Below are positions 15,291 through 21,625 of a stretch of DNA of 24,022 nucleotides, in pieces (positions within the stretch are counted from its first letter, which is position 1; every line of letters begins with the position of its first letter). Position numbers and translations under genes: made by a program. The DNA is from Mailhella sp. (GTDB taxonomy: Bacteria > Desulfobacterota > Desulfovibrionia > Desulfovibrionales > Desulfovibrionaceae): assembly GCA_017411945.1 (NCBI GenBank), contig JAFQPD010000048.1, positions 1-24,022 of the forward strand, given 5' to 3'. Below the pieces are notes generated by a model, which did no database searches, had not been told where the DNA came from, and saw only the letters and a program-made list of their open reading frames with translations.

Positions 15291-16496
15291 ATGTCCGATT
15301 CCATCAACGACACCCCACGTTCGGGCCGGCTGCATATCGGCATCTATGGCCGCCGCAACGCAGGCAAGTCCTCTCTCATCAACGCCATCACCGGGCATGA
15401 AACGGCCATCGTTTCCGATACCGCCGGAACGACGACCGACCCTGTCTATAAATCCATGGAAATACATGGGCTCGGCCCCTGCGTGCTCATCGACACCGCA
15501 GGCTTCGACGACATTGGCCCCATGGGCGAACTTCGCGTGGAAAAGACCCGCCTTGCCCTTGAGAAGACCGATATCGCTCTCCTCGTCGTTACTGGCGGCG
15601 ATCTTTCCTATGAAAAAAACTGGATGGCGGCCTTCAAGGAGCGGAAGACTCCCTTCATCGTGGTGCTCAACAAGTGCGACATGCATTCGGAAGACGCTCT
15701 CGCCGCGCTTGTGGAGCAGGTGAAGGACGAACTGGGCCAGAAGCCCGTCTGCGTAAGCGCGTTTAAAGGAACGGGCGTGGACAGACTGCGCGAAGCCATG
15801 CTCCGCAAGATGCCTGCCGACTGGGGCAAGCTTGCCATCACCGGTCATCTCTGCAAGGAAGGCGACCTCGTCATGCTGGTCATGCCGCAGGACATACAGG
15901 CGCCGCAGGGCCGCCTCATCCTGCCCCAGGTACAGGTGACCCGCGAACTTCTGGACAAGAAATGCCTCGTAGTCAGCTGCACTGCCGACAAGATACGGCA
16001 GACCCTCGAAGCTCTGGCCCGGCCTCCGCACCTTATCATCACGGATTCCCAGGTCTTTGGCGAAGTCTGGAAGCTGAAGCCTGCCGAGAGCCTGCTCACC
16101 TCATTCTCCATCCTGATGGCCGGCTATAAAGGCGATGTGCGCACCTTCATCGAAGGTGCGGAAGCCATCGACCGCCTTGGCCCGGATTCCAAAGTGCTCA
16201 TCGCCGAAGCCTGCACGCACGCCCCCCTTGCCGAAGACATAGGCAGGGTGAAGATACCCGCCTGCCTGCGCGCCCGCTACGGCGAAGAACTCAGCATCAC
16301 CATGGTCAGCGGCACGGACTTCCCGGAAGACCTCACGCAGTACGACCTCATCATCCACTGCGGGGCCTGCATGTTCAACCGCACCTATATGATGTCCCGC
16401 ATACGCAAGGCGAAAGAGCAGGGCGTAGCCATATGCAACTATGGAGTTGCATTGGCCAAGCTCACTGGCATTCTGGACAAGGTGGAATATGTGTGA
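15291..16496 (+). CDS. hydF: [FeFe]-hydrogenase maturation GTPase HydF
   Basis: HydF is the GTPase scaffold that receives the diiron subcluster made by HydE and HydG and transfers it to the hydrogenase. The 401-residue protein has the P-loop GRRNAGKSS (20-28), the G3 motif DTAGF, and NKCD for guanine specificity. The C-terminal iron-sulfur ligands are ACTHAP (C308, H310) and HCGAC (H356, C357, C360), the family CxH...HCxxC arrangement. AAGGAG precedes the ATG. It ends the visible TM1266-hydE-hydF operon. In many genomes hydG lies between or next to these genes; here it does not. Confidence 0.96.
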   Translation: MSDSINDTPRSGRLHIGIYGRRNAGKSSLINAITGHETAIVSDTAGTTTDPVYKSMEIHGLGPCVLIDTAGFDDIGPMGELRVEKTRLALEKTDIALLVVTGGDLSYEKNWMAAFKERKTPFIVVLNKCDMHSEDALAALVEQVKDELGQKPVCVSAFKGTGVDRLREAMLRKMPADWGKLAITGHLCKEGDLVMLVMPQDIQAPQGRLILPQVQVTRELLDKKCLVVSCTADKIRQTLEALARPPHLIITDSQVFGEVWKLKPAESLLTSFSILMAGYKGDVRTFIEGAEAIDRLGPDSKVLIAEACTHAPLAEDIGRVKIPACLRARYGEELSITMVSGTDFPEDLTQYDLIIHCGACMFNRTYMMSRIRKAKEQGVAICNYGVALAKLTGILDKVEYV

Positions 16497-16593
16497 AATG
16501 ATAGCACGGGCCTGAACGCTCGGAAAATTTTTTGACTTCATGCCCCGGGCCGCGCTGACGTGGTCCGGGACTTCTTTTGCAAGGCTGTGCGAT

Positions 16594-18822
16594 ATGGAAC
16601 AGAACGACAAGCTCACATGGGCCTTCCACCGTTTGGGAGGCATGGATCAGGTAACGCTGGAAACCGCAGGCGAACTGGGCCGCTTGCGCGAACTCGACCC
16701 CAAGCTCTGGGCGGCGCTGAGCTGCCCTGCCTCTGGCCTTGAGTTCGATGCCCGGACCCTCGAACTTCTCGATACCGATGCAGACGGAAGGATCCGCATC
16801 CCGGAAGTGCTCGACGCCGTGGACTGGGTCTGCGAACGCCTTGTCGATCCTGCCGAGCTGGCCCAACGCCCGGAAGCTCTTCCGCTGTCCTCCATCCGCA
16901 CCGACACCGAGCAGGGCCGCCGCGTAGCCGTGACCGCCGCCAATGCGCTCAAGAACCTGGGCAGGGATGGGGAGGACGCCATCCGGCATGAAGATGTTTC
17001 TCTTGCGGCGGCTTCAGCTAATGCGCTGCTGTACAATGGCGACGGCATATTCCCCGCGCACGCAGAGTTCGATGCCGAGAAACTGGCTTTCGTCAATGCC
17101 GTGCTTGCAACGGCTGGTTCGGAAATCGATGCCAGCGGAGCCCCCGGCATCAATGCCGCCGCCATCGACTCTTTCCTTGCCGCCCTCAGCGCGGAAAAGA
17201 ACTGGAGGAAAACCCTTGCAGAAGCTCCCCACGCCCTTGGCGCCGATACTCCGGCGGCCTGGACTCTGATGCAGGAGCTCAAGGAAAAAGTTGACGATTA
17301 TTTCCTGCGCTGCCGCCTCGCTTCCTTCGCGCCTGTTGCTACCGCCTCCCTGAATGCCGAGGACCAGCTCATTTCTCCTGGAGAGCACGGCCTTCTCGCC
17401 CCCGAGGCCCTTTCCTCCCTGCCGCTTTCCCGGATAGAGGCCGACGCCCCCCTGCGGCTGGATGCCGGCCTCAACCCTGCATGGCGCGACAAGGCGAAAA
17501 CGTTCTTCTCGCTGGCGGAGCCGCTTCTTTCTGACCCCTCGTCGCTTGCCGAAGAAGGCTGGGAAGCCCTCCAACAGGCTCTCGCCCCGTATGGAGCGGC
17601 CTTGGCTGCTCGCCCCGTTCCGGCTTCTTCCGCCAGCATCGCGCCAGACGATGCCGCAGGCGCGCTCGCCGCTTTCAGCGATGCCGACATCGAAGCCTTC
17701 CTCGCCGGAAGCACGGCGGAAGAGCTCAAATCCATGATGGCGGAAGACCTCGCCGTCAATGCCGACTCCAGCGACATCGCCGAACTTGAGCGTCTGGTGC
17801 TGTACTATCGCCACCTGCACCGCCTGCTCATGAACTTCATTTCCTTCTACGACTTCTATTCTCTCAAGCGGCCCGCCATGTTCCAGGCTGGCACGCTGTT
17901 CATCGACGGCCGCTCCTGCCGCCTCTGCCTGCCCGTGGCCGACATTGCCAAGCATTCCGCCATGGCACAGCTCAGCCAGCTCTGCCTCCTGTACTGCGAA
18001 TGCCGCCGCCGTGTGCCCAGCGCTTCCGCCAGCGGCGACAAGATGAACATCGTTGCCGCGATGACCGCAGGTTCCGACGCCTTCCTGCGCGAAGGCCGCA
18101 ACGGTGTTTATGTGGACAACAACGGGGAAGACTGGGACGCCACTCTTGTCAAGATCGTGCGCAATCCCATCAGCATCAAGCAGGCCGTGTGGGCTCCCTA
18201 TCTGCGCGCCAGCCAGATGGCCGGAGAGCAGATAGCCAAGTTCGCCGGAAACACTGCCAAAAAGGTCGAGAATGCCGTGGCCGCCCCCGCCAAGACCCCT
18301 GCCGCCCCCTTCGACATCAGCAAGAGCGTGGGCCTCTTCGCCGCCGTAGGCATCGCCCTTGGTGCTATCGGCACGGCTGTGGGCACCATAGTGGGCATGC
18401 TCATGGCTCTGCACTGGTGGCAGTTCCCCTTGCTCATCGTTGCCGCATTTGCCTGCATTTCCGGCCCTGCCGCCTTCATGGCGTGGCTCAAGCTCCGCAA
18501 GCGCACGCTCGGCCCTGTGCTGGAAGCTTCCGGCTGGGCCGTGAACGGCCAGCTTCCCGTGAACCTCGTTCTCGGCTCCGCCCTGACCTCAGAGGCAGCT
18601 CTCCCCCGCAATGCTACCCGTACAAGGCACGACCCTCTGCGGCAGAAGAGCAAGACCGGCAAGCTCCTCATGGCTCTCTTCCTTGCGGCGGCCATCGGCG
18701 TGGGCTACCTCGCGTATGAAGGCACGCTCATGAAGCTCATGAAGCTGGCCTTCACTGTGGAAATGCCGGCCAAGCCTGCGGAAGCTCCTGCGCCTGCGGC
18801 TCCCCCCGCCCCTGCCAAGTGA
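16594..18822 (+). CDS. Large membrane protein with an EF-hand-like motif, function unknown
   Basis: A 742-residue protein I cannot name. Near the N-terminus a textbook EF-hand loop is seen, DTDADGRIRIPE at 60-71, with Asp at loop positions 1, 3 and 5 and Glu at 12, so calcium binding is plausible. A second, poorer loop (NGDGIFPAH) lies farther on. The central part is soluble, Ala-rich and helical. Hydrophobic segments lie at about 578-632 (two or three crossings) and 690-712, followed by a Pro/Ala-rich tail. ATG 16594 was chosen over 16540 because AAGG lies upstream only of the former, though the ribosome site is modest. It is probably monocistronic. Confidence 0.75.
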   Translation: MEQNDKLTWAFHRLGGMDQVTLETAGELGRLRELDPKLWAALSCPASGLEFDARTLELLDTDADGRIRIPEVLDAVDWVCERLVDPAELAQRPEALPLSSIRTDTEQGRRVAVTAANALKNLGRDGEDAIRHEDVSLAAASANALLYNGDGIFPAHAEFDAEKLAFVNAVLATAGSEIDASGAPGINAAAIDSFLAALSAEKNWRKTLAEAPHALGADTPAAWTLMQELKEKVDDYFLRCRLASFAPVATASLNAEDQLISPGEHGLLAPEALSSLPLSRIEADAPLRLDAGLNPAWRDKAKTFFSLAEPLLSDPSSLAEEGWEALQQALAPYGAALAARPVPASSASIAPDDAAGALAAFSDADIEAFLAGSTAEELKSMMAEDLAVNADSSDIAELERLVLYYRHLHRLLMNFISFYDFYSLKRPAMFQAGTLFIDGRSCRLCLPVADIAKHSAMAQLSQLCLLYCECRRRVPSASASGDKMNIVAAMTAGSDAFLREGRNGVYVDNNGEDWDATLVKIVRNPISIKQAVWAPYLRASQMAGEQIAKFAGNTAKKVENAVAAPAKTPAAPFDISKSVGLFAAVGIALGAIGTAVGTIVGMLMALHWWQFPLLIVAAFACISGPAAFMAWLKLRKRTLGPVLEASGWAVNGQLPVNLVLGSALTSEAALPRNATRTRHDPLRQKSKTGKLLMALFLAAAIGVGYLAYEGTLMKLMKLAFTVEMPAKPAEAPAPAAPPAPAK

Positions 18823-18884
18823 CAAGGCATCGGCCAAGCTTCCTGAACAGTCCTTCTTCTCAAGCTTTGAGCCATTTCCGCAAA

Positions 18885-18910
18885 AAGAGCTCAGAAAGCT
18901 CTTGCATTTT
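18885..18910 (+). terminator. Candidate terminator after the EF-hand protein gene
   Basis: AAGAGCT (18885-18891) pairs with AGCTCTT (18897-18903) and GCATTTT follows. The stem is short and its end overlaps the -35 of the tRNA promoter. Confidence 0.4.
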
Positions 18911-18930
18911 GCATGGCCTCCGGCTATAGT
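18902..18930 (+). promoter_or_regulatory. Promoter of tRNA-Pro
   Basis: TTGCAT (18902-18907) and TATAGT (18925-18930) are 17 bases apart, placing the start of transcription just ahead of the mature tRNA 5' end at 18943. Confidence 0.7.
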
Positions 18931-18942
18931 CCCCTTCGTTGT

Positions 18943-19019
18943 CGGGATGTGGCTCAGTTTGGTAGAGTACCGCGTTCGGGACGCGGGGGTCGCTGGTTCA
19001 AATCCTGCCATCCCGACCA
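18943..19019 (+). tRNA. tRNA-Pro (anticodon CGG)
   Basis: The 77-base gene folds as a cloverleaf. The acceptor strands CGGGATG and CATCCCG pair over 7 bases and the 3' end ACCA is encoded. The anticodon arm is CCGCG / CGCGG around the loop TTCGGGA, giving anticodon CGG for codon CCG. The T-loop is TTCAAAT; its stem GCTGG / CCTGC holds a T-T mismatch in the middle, which is unusual. It has its own promoter, and a strong terminator follows. An integrase gene begins 198 bases downstream in the same direction, so the 3' end is the likely island attachment site. Confidence 0.95.
18990..19019 (+). other. Presumed island attachment site at the tRNA-Pro 3' end
   Basis: Tyrosine integrases of this type usually recombine at the 3' end of a tRNA gene, and this one lies directly next to such an end. 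The exact core and the matching second copy cannot be defined because the far end of the island is outside the window. Confidence 0.4.
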
Positions 19020-19030
19020 GGCAGCAATCC

Positions 19031-19078
19031 AAGGAAGTCCTTCAAAGTCTATAAACGGCTAGAAGGACTTCCTTTTTT
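19031..19078 (+). terminator. Strong intrinsic terminator after tRNA-Pro
   Basis: A perfect 13-base stem (19031-19043 with 19062-19074) with an 18-base loop is followed by six T residues (19073-19078). Confidence 0.85.
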
Positions 19079-19140
19079 GTTTAAATCGCCGCCTTTAGCG
19101 TCCAGCGTAATCCCAGAAAGTCTGTTTACATCTACGAAAT

Positions 19141-19203
19141 TTGTTGCCATATTTGTTGCCACTTGGGATTCACTCAGGTGGCAACATTTAAATGTGGCAA
19201 CAT
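19141..19203 (+). repeat. Four GTTGCCA repeats upstream of the integrase gene
   Basis: TTGTTGCCA occurs at 19141-19149 and 19153-19161. The inverse TGGCAACAT occurs at 19179-19187 and 19195-19203, so two direct copies face two inverted copies. The first pair is 12 bases apart and the second 16. They end 13 bases before the integrase ATG. They could be integrase arm-binding sites or operators for an island regulator; which one is not shown by the sequence. Confidence 0.7.
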
Positions 19204-19216
19204 TTGGTAGGTAATC

Positions 19217-20419
19217 ATGCTGAATGACACGGCTATTCGAGCAATGCACGGCAAGGCCAAAAAAGGTGAGAAAGTTCCACAAAAATCTGACGGTGGAGGA
19301 TTGAACTTCGTCGATGGAAAATATTGGCGGCTTTCTTATCGATTTGGCGGCAAGCAGAAAAAAGTCTGCCTCGGTGTTTATCCTGCTGTTTCTCTGCTGA
19401 TGGCCCGAAAAGCCAGAGACGAGATAAAAACTCTTCTTGCTCAAGGCATTGATCCTTCCGAGAAGAAAAAAGCTGACAAGGAAGAAGCTGAACGCTTAGC
19501 ACAGGAAGATGCTATGACCTTCCGTGCTGTTGCCATGGACTACTTCAAACGAAAGCTCACGGACAGGCGCGAGCTTTACAAGAAGCAGACGCTGGCCCGC
19601 TTCGAGAATCAGATTTTTCCTTTCATGGGGGACATTCCGATCTCCCAGCTCAAGCCCACACATATCCTTGAAGGACTGCGTGAAGTCGAAGAGCGCGGCT
19701 CAATAGATATGGCGCATCGACTGGCCAGCCTTATCCGGCAGGTGTGTCGCTATGCCGTGGCCGCTGGTTATGCGGAGTTCAACGCCGCCGCTGAACTGAC
19801 TGCCGCCATGACTCCCAAGCCCAAGGCGACGCCCAGAGCCGCCATTCTCAATCCTGAGAAGATAGGGCAGCTTCTGCGCGACATCGACGAATTTCCCTGT
19901 ACCATTTCCGTGAAGTACGCCCTGAAGCTCATGCCATACCTCTTTGTGCGCTCTCAAGAACTGCGAAACGCGCATTGGGATGAATTCGATTTTGAGAATG
20001 CCCTCTGGCATATCCCTGCCGAACGCATGAAGATGAAGTCTGCCCATGTTGTCCCTCTTGCTCGTCAGGTCTTGGAGCTTTTGAAGGAATTGCGCGAGTG
20101 GAACGGCCATTCCGATCTGCTTTTCCCTTCTAATCGTTCTAAGACAAGAGCTATCACTTCGGAGGGGCTTATCCGGGCTTTGCGAAACATGGAGTACGAG
20201 AAGGACGAAATGTGCATCCACGGCTTCCGCTCCATTGCGTCCACGCTTCTGAATGAGTCCGGCAAGTACAGGCCTGATGTCATCGAAGCCGCCCTTGCTC
20301 ATTCCGAGAAGAATCAGGTTCGCGCCGCATACAACAGAGCAGAGTACATAGAAGAGAGAAGGGGCCTCATGCAGGACTGGGCAGATATGCTGGACGAGCT
20401 GAAAGCTGGTAAAGCATAA
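19217..20419 (+). CDS. int: Tyrosine recombinase/integrase (P4-type, DUF4102 N-terminal domain)
   Basis: This enzyme inserts and excises the island at tRNA-Pro. The 400-residue protein has an N-terminal arm-binding domain (DGGGLNFVDGKYWRLSYRFG, then LGVYPAVSLLMARKARDE), a SAM-like core-binding domain at about 100-190, and a catalytic domain. The catalytic set is complete: R245 in YLFVRSQELRNAHW, K274 in ERMKMKSAHVVPL, H335 and R338 in HGFRS, H362 in LAHSEK, and nucleophile Y372 in RAAYNRAEYIEERR. The end GLMQDWADMLDEL is typical of P4-type integrases. A start ATG at 19217 follows the weak ribosome site GGTAGG. Functional by sequence. Confidence 0.95.
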   Translation: MLNDTAIRAMHGKAKKGEKVPQKSDGGGLNFVDGKYWRLSYRFGGKQKKVCLGVYPAVSLLMARKARDEIKTLLAQGIDPSEKKKADKEEAERLAQEDAMTFRAVAMDYFKRKLTDRRELYKKQTLARFENQIFPFMGDIPISQLKPTHILEGLREVEERGSIDMAHRLASLIRQVCRYAVAAGYAEFNAAAELTAAMTPKPKATPRAAILNPEKIGQLLRDIDEFPCTISVKYALKLMPYLFVRSQELRNAHWDEFDFENALWHIPAERMKMKSAHVVPLARQVLELLKELREWNGHSDLLFPSNRSKTRAITSEGLIRALRNMEYEKDEMCIHGFRSIASTLLNESGKYRPDVIEAALAHSEKNQVRAAYNRAEYIEERRGLMQDWADMLDELKAGKA

Positions 20420-20421
20420 GC

Positions 20422-20517
20422 ATGGATGCACCAGAGCACTTATTTCTTCGGCTAGATGAGGAAGTAGCTAGCCTCATCGAACAGCGGATTCCCTTGCCGT
20501 CTGCCGGAGATTCATAG
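20422..20517 (+). CDS. Possible 31-residue small ORF downstream of int
   Basis: An ATG two bases after the integrase stop opens a frame encoding MDAPEHLFLRLDEEVASLIE and 11 more residues, ending in TAG. No strong ribosome site is visible, so translation would depend on coupling to int. It could equally be chance or a degraded gene end. Confidence 0.25.
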   Translation: MDAPEHLFLRLDEEVASLIEQRIPLPSAGDS

Positions 20518-20545
20518 GGAAACAGCATGAACGGGAGTGCTGAAT

Positions 20546-21379
20546 ATGAAGAAAATGAAGAAATCGATGTATGAAGCCGTCATGAAAGGCAATTGGGAAA
20601 ATGTATTAAAGATGGCGCAGACTAGAAAGGCCAAAGTAGCTTCAAAAAGTAGTGATGATTTTTATTTTTCTGCAGATCAGGTAAGGCAAAAGCTGAGATT
20701 AGGCCCTAACGATATGCTGGAAGTCTTGAATACTACGGATAGTACCAATCGTTTAAGAACGAATAGGGATGATGATTTCCTGGATTCTTATTCCGACTAT
20801 ATAGATTTAGGAGGAGAACCTTGTGACATCTACAGGTATTTCAGACTTTCGGATTTGCAGGATGAAAATCTTCTCGTTCATAATTATGAATACCAGCGCT
20901 TCATAGGCGCTGATGACGGCATACGCTTTTATAGAGAAGATCTCATTGAAGTGGCCAAAGATATGATAGAGCTCAGGGAGAAAATTCTTAGTGGTGAGCT
21001 GGAAGTCGAGATTGTGGAGGATGACCTTTTTGAAGGGGCCGAGCCTACCATTGAAGAACTTTATGAGAAAGCTGAGGCCATTATAGCCAATAAGGATGAA
21101 ATAATATCCGGACTTGAGGCGAGAATCGCAGAACTGGAACATTCTGTTCTGGCAGGAGATACCGATGATTTTCCGGCAGAATATGAAAATCATGGCGTAT
21201 TCACGATGGTAGCTAAAATGGTTCTTGCTCGAGCTTCTGTGCCTGAGATCATGAAGGCGCTGGACAACGAAAAGGACTTTCTTTCCCAGCGCGAAGTGGG
21301 ATACTTCTTCCATCCTTCACCAGAGGGAAAAGCGGCCAACACACTCAGGAACTATACCAAAAACAACAAGTCAAGATGA
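20546..21379 (+). CDS. Island protein of unknown function, 277 residues, coiled-coil and possible C-terminal DNA-binding segment
   Basis: I do not recognise this family. The N-terminus is very basic (MKKMKKSMYEAVMKGNWENV). The middle is acidic. Residues about 165-205 form a likely coiled coil (TIEELYEKAEAIIANKDEII, then ARIAELEHSV). The C-terminal 65 residues, with PEIMKALDNEKDFLSQREVG and then GKAANTLRNYTKN, look like a helix-turn-helix-like or replication-associated segment. ATG 20546 follows GGGAG; a GTG three codons earlier overlaps that site. It is AT-richer than the core chromosome. Its last 85 bases recur, diverged, downstream of the OLD gene at 23494-23578, so the gene end has served as a recombination site. 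Confidence 0.75.
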   Translation: MKKMKKSMYEAVMKGNWENVLKMAQTRKAKVASKSSDDFYFSADQVRQKLRLGPNDMLEVLNTTDSTNRLRTNRDDDFLDSYSDYIDLGGEPCDIYRYFRLSDLQDENLLVHNYEYQRFIGADDGIRFYREDLIEVAKDMIELREKILSGELEVEIVEDDLFEGAEPTIEELYEKAEAIIANKDEIISGLEARIAELEHSVLAGDTDDFPAEYENHGVFTMVAKMVLARASVPEIMKALDNEKDFLSQREVGYFFHPSPEGKAANTLRNYTKNNKSR

Positions 21380-21381
21380 TG
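21297..21381 (+). repeat. Left copy of an 85-base direct repeat flanking the OLD-family gene
   Basis: This is the 3' end of the 277-residue gene plus its stop region. It matches 23494-23578 over 85 bases with 7 differences by eye. Most of the differences are synonymous. It marks the left border of the AT-rich insert carrying the OLD gene. Confidence 0.9.
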
Positions 21382-21577
21382 TAAAAGATAAAGAAAAACG
21401 TACATTGATGATATACACGTCATTTTTTCATGATGTGTTATATTTTGATAATTTGCCATCTTCAATTTTATTACCAGTAGAGTTAATTAAGAATCTGCGT
21501 GAGATCAACTAAGGAGAGAAACTAGAATATGAAAGCCATTCAAAGCAGCTAATTTTTCCATCTAGTATTATCTGTGA

Positions 21578-21604
21578 TTGACCAAGGTTACATTTAATTA
21601 TCAA
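21578..21604 (+). promoter_or_regulatory. Possible promoter of the OLD-family gene
   Basis: TTGACC (21578-21583) and TATCAA (21599-21604) are 15 bases apart, 22 bases ahead of the start codon. The spacing is short and the surrounding 246-base gap (21380-21625) is AT-rich, so chance matches are likely. Apart from this and two unconvincing tiny frames I see nothing definite in the gap. Confidence 0.3.
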
Positions 21605-21625
21605 TAAAAAAAGAAGGTGAATACT

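Noticed and set aside
17014..18414. 466-residue minus-strand frame over the EF-hand protein gene
   Set aside because: Low-complexity Gly/His/Glu-rich composition typical of a shadow frame; the plus-strand protein has an EF-hand and membrane segments.
19049..19444. 131-residue minus-strand frame running over the tRNA terminator and int start
   Set aside because: Overlaps the terminator, the repeats and the integrase N-terminus, and shows no ribosome site or family pattern.
21408..21512. 34-residue frame in the gap before the OLD gene
   Set aside because: No convincing ribosome site and no recognisable family; chance frames are common in AT-rich DNA. It could be a leader peptide but nothing supports that.
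21529..21552. Seven-codon frame MKAIQSS after an AAGGAG site
   Set aside because: The ribosome site is about 12 bases from the ATG, too far, and the peptide has no attenuation-type codon run.
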